23,180 bases of DNA from Eubacteriaceae bacterium (lineage in GTDB: Bacteria; Bacillota; Clostridia; Peptostreptococcales; Anaerovoracaceae). The position numbers and the translations under genes were made by a program. The notes beneath the pieces are model-generated. The model searched no databases. It saw nothing but the letters and a program-made list of their open reading frames with translations, and was not told the DNA's origin. Below, in pieces: positions 7,116-14,347 of this stretch (its first letter is position 1; every line of letters starts with the position of its first letter). Location of the stretch: positions 73,238-96,417 of the forward strand of contig CABIWW010000013.1 of NCBI GenBank assembly GCA_902362435.1, read 5' to 3'.

Positions 7116-7817
7116 TTGTGTAAAATACGAACAAGATATAACAGAACGGAAACTCAGAAACGGATACTCTCGACTTGTGTACGTCTTTTTATCGAACAGG
7201 GTTACAGCAATACGTCTCCGAAACAGATATTCAAGGAAGCAGATGTAAGCGCAGGCACTTTTTATCATCTGTACAAGTCAAAGGGTGGCGTTCTGAATGA
7301 ACTGATCGACTTCATGTTTGACAATCAGTTCGACATCGCCGATCAGGTGATCGGGAGCAATGCAAAGCCTGTGATGCTGTATGCGGTAGAGACTGCGATA
7401 CAGCTGGCGCTGGCAGAAATCAATGAAAACATAAGAGATATTTACGTGCAGGTCTACACGCAGCCTGATACGGTTGCAATGATCCAGGAGAAGATGACAA
7501 AAGAGCTTCACAAGCTGTTCGGTCCTTATATGCCGGATTGCGGTCAGAGCGATTTTTACGAACTGGAGATAGGCACATCTGCAATAATGAGAGGCTTCAT
7601 GGCACATCCGTGCGACATGTACTTTACGCTTGAGCGAAAGATCGAGAGGTTCCTTTCCATAAACCTGAGTATATTCAAGGTGCCGGAAAGCGAGCAGCAG
7701 GAAGTCTTTGAATACATGAGCAAACTGGATATCAGGGATATAGCGATGCGCGTGATGCACGAGCTGTTCGAGGCGCTGGCGATGAAGTTCGACTTCGAGC
7801 TGTCGGAGCAGGAATAG
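7116..7817 (+). CDS. TetR/AcrR-family transcriptional repressor
   Basis: The N-terminus is a TetR helix-turn-helix: TETQKRILSTCVRLFIEQGYSNTSPKQIFKEADVSAGTFYHLYKSKGGVLNEL. A helical ligand domain of about 170 residues follows. The start is unclear. The frame is open back to a TTG at 7056 with no ribosome site. A TTG at 7116 touches AAAGGGG directly, which is too close. The best spaced codon (9 bases after AGGGG) is an ATA at 7125, where MRTRYNR would be a typical TetR start. I list 7116 as a compromise (233 residues). Downstream lie a terminator and the DUF5688 gene. The ligand is unknown; repeats at 7007-7030 may be its operator. Confidence 0.85.
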   Translation: MCKIRTRYNRTETQKRILSTCVRLFIEQGYSNTSPKQIFKEADVSAGTFYHLYKSKGGVLNELIDFMFDNQFDIADQVIGSNAKPVMLYAVETAIQLALAEINENIRDIYVQVYTQPDTVAMIQEKMTKELHKLFGPYMPDCGQSDFYELEIGTSAIMRGFMAHPCDMYFTLERKIERFLSINLSIFKVPESEQQEVFEYMSKLDIRDIAMRVMHELFEALAMKFDFELSEQE

Positions 7818-7852
7818 CAGCGGGTATCAGACAAAATAGAAAAAGAAAAATG

Positions 7853-7881
7853 AAACGGTTACAGAAACGTAGCCGTTTTTC
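7853..7881 (+). terminator. Rho-independent terminator of the TetR gene
   Basis: AAACGGTTAC (7853-7862) pairs with GTAGCCGTTT (7869-7878) with one G-U pair around AGAAAC. A short T-run and C follow. It lies 35 bases after the stop codon. Confidence 0.8.
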
Positions 7882-7965
7882 TTGTGCAAAGAAGATGGAT
7901 AGATTAGCAACTCATCAGTGGGCCGTCAGGATTTTGAATAAAATTACAATTTAAGAAAAAAATGG

Positions 7966-7994
7966 TTGACAAATAGGAAACGATGCATTACCAT
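7966..7994 (+). promoter_or_regulatory. Sigma-A type promoter for the DUF5688 gene
   Basis: TTGACA (7966-7971) is followed by 17 bases and TACCAT (7989-7994). The -35 is perfect and the -10 matches 4 of 6. Transcription would start near 8001, leaving a leader of about 135 bases. Confidence 0.6.
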
Positions 7995-8035
7995 AAATTT
8001 ACATCAAAACGAAGCGGATAAAACAGGCACGCTGC

Positions 8036-8109
8036 GCGGCTTTGCAGGGCAGGCAAGGATACGGTCTGCAGTCATGCGAACGAATAAGGCAATAAGTCTG
8101 CAAAGCCGC
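8036..8109 (+). ncRNA. Structured 5' leader of the DUF5688 gene (candidate cis-regulatory RNA)
   Basis: GCGGCTTTGCAG (8036-8047) pairs without error with CTGCAAAGCCGC (8098-8109), enclosing 50 bases. TGCAG (8043-8047) can instead pair with CTGCA (8066-8070). The long stem ends about 17 bases before AAAGGAGG and 26 bases before the ATG. I do not recognise a known riboswitch class. No T-run follows the stem, so any control would act on translation or RNA stability, or the element may bind a protein as DNA. Confidence 0.45.
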
Positions 8110-8135
8110 AGGCACCGGTACAAAAGGAGGTAATT

Positions 8136-9047
8136 ATGAGTAATACATTATCATACGAGGGATTCAGAAATGTCATGGTATCACAGCTTAACAAGAGATT
8201 TCAGGCAGATTCGGCTCCTATGCATGTGGAGCTGAACAGTGCGGTGAAGAACAATGATACGGTGAGAGAGGGACTGATGCTGCGGACAGAGAGCGATTCG
8301 ATGGCGCCGTGTCTTTATCTGGACGATCTTTATGCGCTTTACGAGGATGACACGGGTTTAGACGAACTCATTACCGATGTGAAGCTCTTTTTTGAGTCGA
8401 CGGTAGAGACGCTTTACATGCCTTCTGTAAATGAGATGACTGATTTCATGAATGACTGGGAGCGCGTCGAACCGCTTGTGGAATGCAAGCTCGTCAACAG
8501 CAATGCAAACAGCCGCAGACTGGCAGGCACGCCGTACAGACGAATGGGCGAATTCGCGATATCGTATCAGGTCAGGGTCGGTGATGGCGACAGCGGATAT
8601 TATGCGACGCAGATAAGAGACGAGATGCTGGAGATCTGGGGGATAAACAGGGAAGAACTGCATGAGGCTGCGATGAGGAATATGAGACTGCCGGCGAATT
8701 TCGTACTGAAAAGCATGGAGGCTATGGAGGATGCAAAGGGGCCGGTGTTCATCCTTACAACGAAAAAGCATATATACGGAGCCACCGCGATAATATCGGA
8801 TGAAGTAAGACAGAGTGTCGGCAAATACATGGGCGGCGATTACTACATACTGCCGTCTTCCATACACGAGCTGATCGTGATGCCGAAAGACTATGCGGCA
8901 GATCTGTGGGCGCTGGAGCAGACTGTCAGAGACGTCAATCGAGGTCCGTATGTGCCGGAAGAGGAGTTTCTGTCAGACAACGTGTACGAGTACGATATGT
9001 CGGAATGCAAACTGCTGATGTCGAGGAATCACGTGGCGGTGGCATGA
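8136..9047 (+). CDS. DUF5688 family protein
   Basis: 303 residues, ATG behind AAAAGGAGG. I recognise the DUF5688 pattern: an N-terminal part with NNDTVREGLMLRTESDSMAPCLYLDDLYALYEDD, the central RVEPLVECKLVNSNANSRRLAGTPYRRMGEFAISYQVRV, and the C-terminal YGATAIISDEVRQSVGKYMGGDYYILPSSIHELIVMP. This family is common in Lachnospiraceae and related gut Clostridia, often in many copies, and has no established function. There is no signal peptide or membrane segment, so it is probably cytoplasmic. Its C-terminal third is usually predicted to be a small separate domain. The gene has its own promoter and an unusually long structured leader. It converges on the ABC transporter genes with only 28 bases between stop codons and no obvious terminator. 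Confidence 0.8.
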   Translation: MSNTLSYEGFRNVMVSQLNKRFQADSAPMHVELNSAVKNNDTVREGLMLRTESDSMAPCLYLDDLYALYEDDTGLDELITDVKLFFESTVETLYMPSVNEMTDFMNDWERVEPLVECKLVNSNANSRRLAGTPYRRMGEFAISYQVRVGDGDSGYYATQIRDEMLEIWGINREELHEAAMRNMRLPANFVLKSMEAMEDAKGPVFILTTKKHIYGATAIISDEVRQSVGKYMGGDYYILPSSIHELIVMPKDYAADLWALEQTVRDVNRGPYVPEEEFLSDNVYEYDMSECKLLMSRNHVAVA

Positions 9048-9075
9048 AAGATCAGGGACATCAGCAGCGTTTATG

Positions 9076-9852
9076 TTATATGAAGTATTCGATTTTTTCA
9101 GGAGGCTTCATTTCGAATATCTCGAAGACCTTGTCACGGACAACCAGGAAATCATCTGAAGTACGGTCGCGGTCACCGCGGCCGAGAGGCACTCTGATGA
9201 TGCTCTTGATCCTGCCGGGGTCAGGTGCCATGATGACGATGCGGTCTGCCAGCGTGACTGCTTCCTCGATATCGTGCGTGACGAAGACCGTAGTGATGTT
9301 CTGGTCCTCGGCGATGCGATGGATATCATCCTGCATCTTGAGGCGGTTTATGGCATCCAGCGCTGCAAAAGGCTCGTCCATGAACAGGACTTCGGGGGAA
9401 ACTGCCAGTGCGCGAGCTATCGACACGCGCTGCTGCTGGCCTCCCGAAAGCTGTGCAGGCTTTGCATCTCTGAACTTTGCAAGACCTACAAGGTCGAGAT
9501 ATCTGTCGGCTATCACGCGTGCTTCTTCCTTCGGTTTGCCCTGAGCGAGAAGGCCGAGCATCACATTGCGTTCGACACTCTGCCACGGCAGCAGACCATA
9601 GTGCTGGAATATAGTAACATATTTTGGAGAAGGTTTTGTCACGGCACTGCCGTCTATGGTGATGCTGCCGCTGTCAGTTTTTTCAAAGCCCGCTATCGCA
9701 TTGAGCAGCGTGGTCTTGCCGCAGCCGCTCGGTCCGAGCAGGCAGATGAATTCGCCTTTTTCGATCTCGAGAGATACATGGTCGAGAGCCTTGAATGCGC
9801 GGTCGTTCTGTATGTATTGTTTGCTTACGTCGTTTATTTCGATAAATGCCAT
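9076..9852 (-). CDS. ABC transporter ATP-binding protein, NitT/TauT (SsuB/TauB) family
   Basis: 258 residues. It carries Walker A GPSGCGKTT, Q-loop FQHYGLLPW, signature LSGGQQQR, Walker B EVLFMDEP and the H-loop VFVTHDIEEAV. The order and the HDIEEAV form are typical of the sulfonate/taurine/nitrate branch. It powers import by the permease encoded just upstream. The ATG overlaps the permease stop as TAATG, giving translational coupling; GGGAG lies in the permease end. It is the last gene of the CooS-SBP-permease-ATPase operon. The transported solute cannot be deduced from this subunit. Confidence 0.93.
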   Translation of the reverse strand: MAFIEINDVSKQYIQNDRAFKALDHVSLEIEKGEFICLLGPSGCGKTTLLNAIAGFEKTDSGSITIDGSAVTKPSPKYVTIFQHYGLLPWQSVERNVMLGLLAQGKPKEEARVIADRYLDLVGLAKFRDAKPAQLSGGQQQRVSIARALAVSPEVLFMDEPFAALDAINRLKMQDDIHRIAEDQNITTVFVTHDIEEAVTLADRIVIMAPDPGRIKSIIRVPLGRGDRDRTSDDFLVVRDKVFEIFEMKPPEKIEYFI

Positions 9853-10622
9853 TAGCTGTCACTCCCTTCTGAAGTGCGGAATCCCCAGATCCGTTCAACG
9901 TTGTTCTGTGTGTATCGTATCAGGAGGTCGAGTACGATGCCGAGTATCCCGATCACGATGATAGCTGCCATGAGGACGTCAGTCTGCAGGTTGTTCCTCG
10001 CATCGACGATGAGATAGCCGAGACCTGACTGTGATCCGGCCATTTCACCTACGACCAGGAAGATCCATGCTGTACCCACCGCGATATGCAGTGCATTCGC
10101 TATCTGCGGGAACACGGCAGGAAAGACGATCCTGAAAAGAGTCTGTGATCTGCTCAGGCCGAAGTTGTCCGATATCTTGAGATATACGGGATCGATGCTG
10201 CCGACTGCGGTCACCGTAGTGAGCAGCACGGGGAAGAATGCAGCGATGAAGATTATCACGACTGCGGGAACATCACCGATGCCTACCCAGAGGACGATGA
10301 ACGGGAGCCATGCTACCGGGGAGATAGGGCGCAGGAACTGGACTATCGGGTTAACGTAATTCCATGCGCGGCGGAACCATCCCAGCAGCAGACCCAGGAT
10401 CACAGCGCTCACGACGGCCAGTATGTATCCTATGAAGAATCTGTACATGCTGGCGCCTATATCGAGAAGCAGTGCTCCTGATGAAATGCGTGCAGCGAGA
10501 GCTTCTGCCACCTGGACCGGAGACGGGAAAAGGCTTTCAGGGAATGCGCCGGATACGGCCAGCAGCTCCCACAGGATCAGCAGAGCGGCGAATGATATTA
10601 TGTAGTATTTTGCTTTTTTCAT
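9852..10622 (-). CDS. ABC transporter permease, NitT/TauT (SsuC/TauC) family
   Basis: The frame is open back to 10658, but that start lies inside the preceding gene. ATG 10622 follows CAGGAG at about 6 bases and gives MKKAKYYIISFAALLILWELLAV, 256 residues, the usual length. It has about six membrane segments. The EAA-type coupling loop reads SDNFGLSRSQTLFRIVFPAVFPQIANAL, and the FLRPISPVAWLPFIVLW stretch is characteristic of this family. It forms the membrane channel of the importer. The gene begins 16 bases after the binding-protein stop codon and overlaps the ATPase start by one base. Confidence 0.92.
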   Translation of the reverse strand: MKKAKYYIISFAALLILWELLAVSGAFPESLFPSPVQVAEALAARISSGALLLDIGASMYRFFIGYILAVVSAVILGLLLGWFRRAWNYVNPIVQFLRPISPVAWLPFIVLWVGIGDVPAVVIIFIAAFFPVLLTTVTAVGSIDPVYLKISDNFGLSRSQTLFRIVFPAVFPQIANALHIAVGTAWIFLVVGEMAGSQSGLGYLIVDARNNLQTDVLMAAIIVIGILGIVLDLLIRYTQNNVERIWGFRTSEGSDS

Positions 10623-10638
10623 TTTAAACTCCTGTAAC

Positions 10639-11625
10639 TCATTTCTGTTGTTCGACAAAGCTGCTGTAATCAGGCGGTGCCGTACTGAGACCGAATTCCA
10701 TGATCTTGTCTGTCAGCGTCTTGTATGCTGATTCTGTCACGTCGAGATCGTCGAATGTTATCCACTCCAGCGAAAGTTCGGTGATATTCGCATTCTGGCC
10801 GAGGTACTCCTTGGCTATCGTTTTGCATTCATCTTCAGTGAGCTTTTCACCGGCTTTTCTGTAAATGCTTTCGAACTCGCGGACCGCATCCTGCTTGCTG
10901 CTTACTGCATCTTCATTAAGGACTATGCCGCAGCAGATCGAGTCTGGCCAGAGTTCATCAGATGTAGCGAAGACATGGCCGATACCGGCGTCGACAGCTT
11001 TTGCGCCGAAAGGCTCGGCAACACAGTAGCCGTCGATCTGACCGCTCTGCAGAGCAGCCGGCATTTCGGCAGGTGCCATTTCGACGATGTTTATATCGTT
11101 TGCATCCATGCCGTTCTGCTGGAGCAGTGTCTGCAGCAGTATGTTGTGAGATGACTGAGGGCTTGGTATGGCAAATGTCCTGCCGGCAAGCTGATCTGCA
11201 GTCTGTATTTCATCAGACGTTATAACGACATTGCCGTCTCTGTGCCCCAGCATCGCGAGTTTGAGCGGGATCCCCTGTTCGCGGGACTTCATCGCCATCT
11301 CGATGAGTACGGAAGCTCCGTCGACGCGTCCTGTATTCAGTGCATCCATGAGTTCGCTCCATCCGCCGTATTTCACAAGTTCGACCTTGACGTTGCTGTG
11401 TTCCTTCTCGAGAAGCTTTTTGGCTTCAAAGAGAGGCAGAGCGTGAGTGATCGGCAGATACGCTATAGTCAGTGTGACTTCTTCCTGTGCTTTCTGTCCT
11501 GCGCCGGATGCAGCGTCTGTCCGGCCGGCATGAACATCGTCGTATTTGTAGTATACGGCGCTACTGACCAGCAGTGCCAGTACAAGCAGTGCACATACAG
11601 CTTTTGCTTTTCTGTGTGTTTTCAT
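10639..11625 (-). CDS. ABC transporter substrate-binding protein, NMT1/SsuA-like
   Basis: 328 residues. An N-terminal basic stretch and hydrophobic core (residues 1-25, KAKAVCALLVLALLVSSAVYY) form a signal peptide or membrane anchor. There is no clear lipobox, so it may stay anchored by an uncleaved helix. The mature part begins LTIAYLPITHALPLFEAKKLL and carries typical NMT1/NitT-TauT motifs: GGWSELMDALNTGRVDGASV, GHRDGNVVIT, LAGRTFAIPSPQSSHNILL and AALQSGQIDGYCVAEPFGAKAV. It should capture the solute outside the membrane. The ATG is only 5 bases after the CooS stop and the ribosome site is weak, so translation is probably coupled to CooS. Family members bind nitrate, sulfonates, taurine, bicarbonate or pyrimidine-like compounds, so the ligand is open. 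Confidence 0.9.
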   Translation of the reverse strand: MKTHRKAKAVCALLVLALLVSSAVYYKYDDVHAGRTDAASGAGQKAQEEVTLTIAYLPITHALPLFEAKKLLEKEHSNVKVELVKYGGWSELMDALNTGRVDGASVLIEMAMKSREQGIPLKLAMLGHRDGNVVITSDEIQTADQLAGRTFAIPSPQSSHNILLQTLLQQNGMDANDINIVEMAPAEMPAALQSGQIDGYCVAEPFGAKAVDAGIGHVFATSDELWPDSICCGIVLNEDAVSSKQDAVREFESIYRKAGEKLTEDECKTIAKEYLGQNANITELSLEWITFDDLDVTESAYKTLTDKIMEFGLSTAPPDYSSFVEQQK

Positions 11626-11630
11626 CGGTA

Positions 11631-13721
11631 TTATCTGTCATGCGGCTGATCCCAGCCGAGCTCCTTTCTTTTGTTTCTGATGTCGCTGACGATCCTTTCA
11701 GCCAGCGCTATGTGATCGGTATCTACTATCATTTCCGAGCCCAGGAGATCCTTTGTCCCGTGCTCCATGAACTCCGAGACCTTTGCAGAACCCTGGACAG
11801 GCGCATAAACGCTGTGATATGAATTCATACCGAGCAGACGGAATGCGAGCGCTGCACATATGCCTTTTTCATTAGACCATTCAGGACTGATGAATGCATA
11901 CGGCAGATCTTTGATCGCATGTCCCGACTGCGCAGAGACCTGGCTGAACAGTGCAGATGCACGCGCATTGTCGAGACATTCGCCCATGTGCCATACAGGA
12001 GGCACATCCCCGAGAAAACCGCGGAGACCTTCGCCGGTCTGTTCCAGTGCTTTGGAGGAGCAGTATCCGAGTTTCATCAGCGGGAATGACGCACATCCGT
12101 TAGTCATTATGAGTATGTTGTTTTTCAGCAGGATATCAGCGACTTCTACGACAGCTTTTTCGTAAACGATGCGTGGATTGCTGCACCCGACGAGATTGAC
12201 GATACCCTGTATGCGGCCGTCCTTCAGAGCTTCGGCGATCTTGTCCATGCCGAAATGCTGTGCTGCGAACTCGGCGGAAAAGCCGACCTCGGTCTCGATC
12301 TCATACTGAGGTATGAAGACCGGCACATCGCGGCGTTCGGTGAAGCTTTCGATACCGCGCTCCACGATCCTGACTGCGATGTCATGGATCTGGTCTATGT
12401 TGGAATGATCGTGATCCAGCGCATAATGTTCGGCATCGGGAAGCCTTGCTGAATCGCTGGTAGTCACGACGACAGTCCTGAAGCACTTTGCGACTTCCAT
12501 GATAGAAGGAAAGACGTCCTGTACGTCAGCGACCCAGAGATCGAGTGCTCCAGTGCCGAGTATCAGCTCTGCCCCGACAGCATTCGAGAGCGGGATCACT
12601 CCACCGTAGCGGTACATCGCTGAAAGTCCGGAACAGCAGATCCCGTAGAACTGTATGCCTTCTGCCCCGGCAGCTCTGGCTTTTTCCTGGTATTCGTCCG
12701 AATTGCCGACGCGTACGATCTCGCTGACAAGAAGCGGCGAGTGTCCGTGGACTGCTATGTTGACCCAGCCCTTTTTCAATGCGCCGGTGTTCATATATGT
12801 CTTACGCCTTTCCGGGAGCCCGTACAGGCAGTCCATCGCGATGGAGCTGCCGAGACAGCTGGTCCATGCAAAGGCGACGCCTGTTCTCAGGAACTGCTTC
12901 ATGATGCTGCGCCAGTCCCCGTCGGTGCCGGTGCTGGTCCTGTGCAGGCTTTCGAAAACTTCGTGATAGACGCTTACAGGCAGGATGTCCAGCGCTTTCC
13001 AGACTTCCTTTCGCTCAGGAGGCGCAAATGCCTGCAGTGTGCGATGTGGAGCAGGAACGGTCCTCGAGAGGTCTTCGAGGAGTATGTCGGCAACTTCGCC
13101 GGCAAGGTCATTTAGTGTTTTTCCGTCAGTATCGATACCGTAACTCTGACAGACTGCCCTGATCTTTGCTTCGCCTTCTATCGGCAGATCGAGCTGTCCG
13201 TCTGCGGCTTTTTTCAGCGCGAGCATGCTTTCGCGGCCTCTTGCGCCGTGGGCAGCAGCTCCTGCGGCTACGGCGCGAAGCATGTTTCTGGCAACGATCA
13301 CATCGGCGTCGGCACCGCAGACGCCGCGCCGACATTTTTTAGTGATCTTGCACGGACCCATATAACAGTTTTTGCAGCAGATACCGGCGATACCGAACGT
13401 ACACTGGGGCTGCTGCAGGTCGAATCTGTCAAATACGGTTTCGACACCGAGCTCCTGCATGTGCAGCAGGAGCTCGCGCACGGCCGGATCAGGCGTCTGC
13501 TCGATCACTTTTTCCTTATTGGAAAATGTTTTTTTGTAGTCGGCGACTGCCTGCATGTAATCGTGGAAATCATCCTTGTCGTGGTGGTGATGGTGGTGAT
13601 GTCCGCTGTGGTGGTGATCGTGGCTATGGCTGCGGCCGGATTCCGAAGTATCATGGTCATGTGCCTGCTGAGCGTTTTCACTGAACCACTGCTGTATATT
13701 ATCAGATGTATGTGCTGTCAT
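11631..13721 (-). CDS. cooS: CooS-type Ni,Fe carbon-monoxide dehydrogenase homologue with altered C-cluster and His-rich N-terminus
   Basis: 696 residues, with AGAGGT upstream of the ATG. Residues 21-53 hold 15 histidines, including seven in a row at 41-47. The D- and B-cluster cysteines are present: 107, 115, 116, 119, 124 and 135. By comparison with recalled CODH-II of Carboxydothermus hydrogenoformans, C-cluster ligands His261, Cys295, Cys446, Cys476 and Cys526 match His325, Cys363, Cys513, Cys543 and Cys582. Acid-base residues His93 and Lys563 match His158 and Lys619. The sixth ligand, Cys333 in the DYQCIQPS motif, is Asp402 here (DVQDVFPS). No CooF, CooC or acetyl-CoA synthase gene is nearby; the gene heads an operon with a NitT/TauT importer. 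True CODHs interconvert CO and CO2. CooS proteins lacking a ligand cysteine can carry an Fe-S-O cluster and lack CODH activity, so the reaction here is uncertain. Confidence 0.9.
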   Translation of the reverse strand: MTAHTSDNIQQWFSENAQQAHDHDTSESGRSHSHDHHHSGHHHHHHHDKDDFHDYMQAVADYKKTFSNKEKVIEQTPDPAVRELLLHMQELGVETVFDRFDLQQPQCTFGIAGICCKNCYMGPCKITKKCRRGVCGADADVIVARNMLRAVAAGAAAHGARGRESMLALKKAADGQLDLPIEGEAKIRAVCQSYGIDTDGKTLNDLAGEVADILLEDLSRTVPAPHRTLQAFAPPERKEVWKALDILPVSVYHEVFESLHRTSTGTDGDWRSIMKQFLRTGVAFAWTSCLGSSIAMDCLYGLPERRKTYMNTGALKKGWVNIAVHGHSPLLVSEIVRVGNSDEYQEKARAAGAEGIQFYGICCSGLSAMYRYGGVIPLSNAVGAELILGTGALDLWVADVQDVFPSIMEVAKCFRTVVVTTSDSARLPDAEHYALDHDHSNIDQIHDIAVRIVERGIESFTERRDVPVFIPQYEIETEVGFSAEFAAQHFGMDKIAEALKDGRIQGIVNLVGCSNPRIVYEKAVVEVADILLKNNILIMTNGCASFPLMKLGYCSSKALEQTGEGLRGFLGDVPPVWHMGECLDNARASALFSQVSAQSGHAIKDLPYAFISPEWSNEKGICAALAFRLLGMNSYHSVYAPVQGSAKVSEFMEHGTKDLLGSEMIVDTDHIALAERIVSDIRNKRKELGWDQPHDR

Positions 13722-13735
13722 TTCAGTACCTCTTT

Positions 13736-13777
13736 CGCTATAATCTACTTATCCTATCGGTTTAGTAGATTATAGCG
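13736..13777 (-). promoter_or_regulatory. 14-bp-arm inverted repeat (operator candidate) over the cooS promoter and leader
   Basis: CGCTATAATCTACT (13736-13749) is the exact complement of AGTAGATTATAGCG (13764-13777), with 14 bases between. On the minus strand the right arm contains the -10 box and the left arm lies just before the ribosome site. A dimeric repressor bound here would block cooS; the divergent MarR protein is the obvious candidate. As RNA the transcript would start within the dyad, so a DNA role is more likely than a hairpin. Confidence 0.65.
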
Positions 13778-13797
13778 GACCCGGCAGGTTTTGTAAA
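13769..13797 (-). promoter_or_regulatory. Sigma-A type promoter of the cooS-ABC operon
   Basis: On the minus strand TTTACA (13797-13792), a 17-base spacer and a perfect TATAAT (13774-13769). The start would fall near 13762, about 40 bases before the cooS ATG. Confidence 0.75.
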
Positions 13798-13818
13798 GGA
13801 TAATTTCGGATAATATTA

Positions 13819-13846
13819 TTGACAGCTGAATGATTCTGAATATAAT
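13819..13846 (+). promoter_or_regulatory. Sigma-A type promoter of the marR-type gene
   Basis: TTGACA (13819-13824), 16 bases, TATAAT (13841-13846), both boxes perfect. It is back-to-back with the cooS promoter (21 bases between the -35 boxes). A 10-base palindrome AATAATTATT at 13855-13864 lies at the likely start site and may be an autoregulatory operator. Confidence 0.75.
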
Positions 13847-13899
13847 TAGGCTATAATAATTATTGTAACTTAATTATGTTAATGATCCCGGAGGTGACG

Positions 13900-14340
13900 A
13901 TGAATCTTAAAAAAGCACTCGACTCGTTTTACTACAGCACAGCTCTGTGCAATCTCAGACTGATGAATGAAAAGTTCGTCGATGAACATATCACGTACAA
14001 CAGTCTGCTGTATCTTGAACTGATATTTACTATGAAGGGAGAATGCACGGTTTCGCGTATAGCAGATCTGCTCAACATCTCAAGGCCAGGGGTTACGCTC
14101 AAGGTCAATGAGCTGATAAAGCAGGGGCTTGTGACGAAGACTCCTGACCCTGATGACCGCAGAAAAAATTATCTGACTGTAAATGAGGAGGCGGTACCGC
14201 AGTACAAGATATACAGGTATCAGGATAATGAGGCGGTCAGGCGGATAACTGAGAAATATTCCGTTGAAGAGATCCGCATGTTCTGCGATATGCTGGACAT
14301 GATATCGGAGATAAATTTCGAAGAGCTGAAGGGAGAATGA
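13900..14340 (+). CDS. MarR-family transcriptional regulator
   Basis: 146 residues from ATG 13900, which follows GGAGGTGA; the upstream in-frame ATGs lack this site. The winged helix-turn-helix reads TVSRIADLLNISRPGVTLKVNELIKQGLVTKTPDPDDRRKNYLTVNEEA, with the characteristic DxDDRR wing. MarR proteins are usually dimeric repressors of neighbouring genes released by small ligands. It is divergent from the cooS-ABC operon and 7 bases ahead of a MATE exporter, so it could control either or both. Regulation of the exporter is the more usual arrangement. Confidence 0.9.
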   Translation: MNLKKALDSFYYSTALCNLRLMNEKFVDEHITYNSLLYLELIFTMKGECTVSRIADLLNISRPGVTLKVNELIKQGLVTKTPDPDDRRKNYLTVNEEAVPQYKIYRYQDNEAVRRITEKYSVEEIRMFCDMLDMISEINFEELKGE

Positions 14341-14347
14341 TTTTCGC

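Noticed and set aside
8906..9855. Plus-strand open frames opposite the ABC ATPase gene
   Set aside because: They are antisense to a gene with complete ABC motifs and have no matching family features.
13563..13661. Vector-derived His tag on CooS
   Set aside because: The tract is irregular (Asp, Ser and Gly mixed in, varied codons) and lies in native context with promoter and operon, so it is natural.
13248..13775. Plus-strand open frame opposite the start of cooS
   Set aside because: It is the complement of the His-rich CAT/CAC tract and CooS coding sequence; it has no ribosome site and crosses the cooS promoter.
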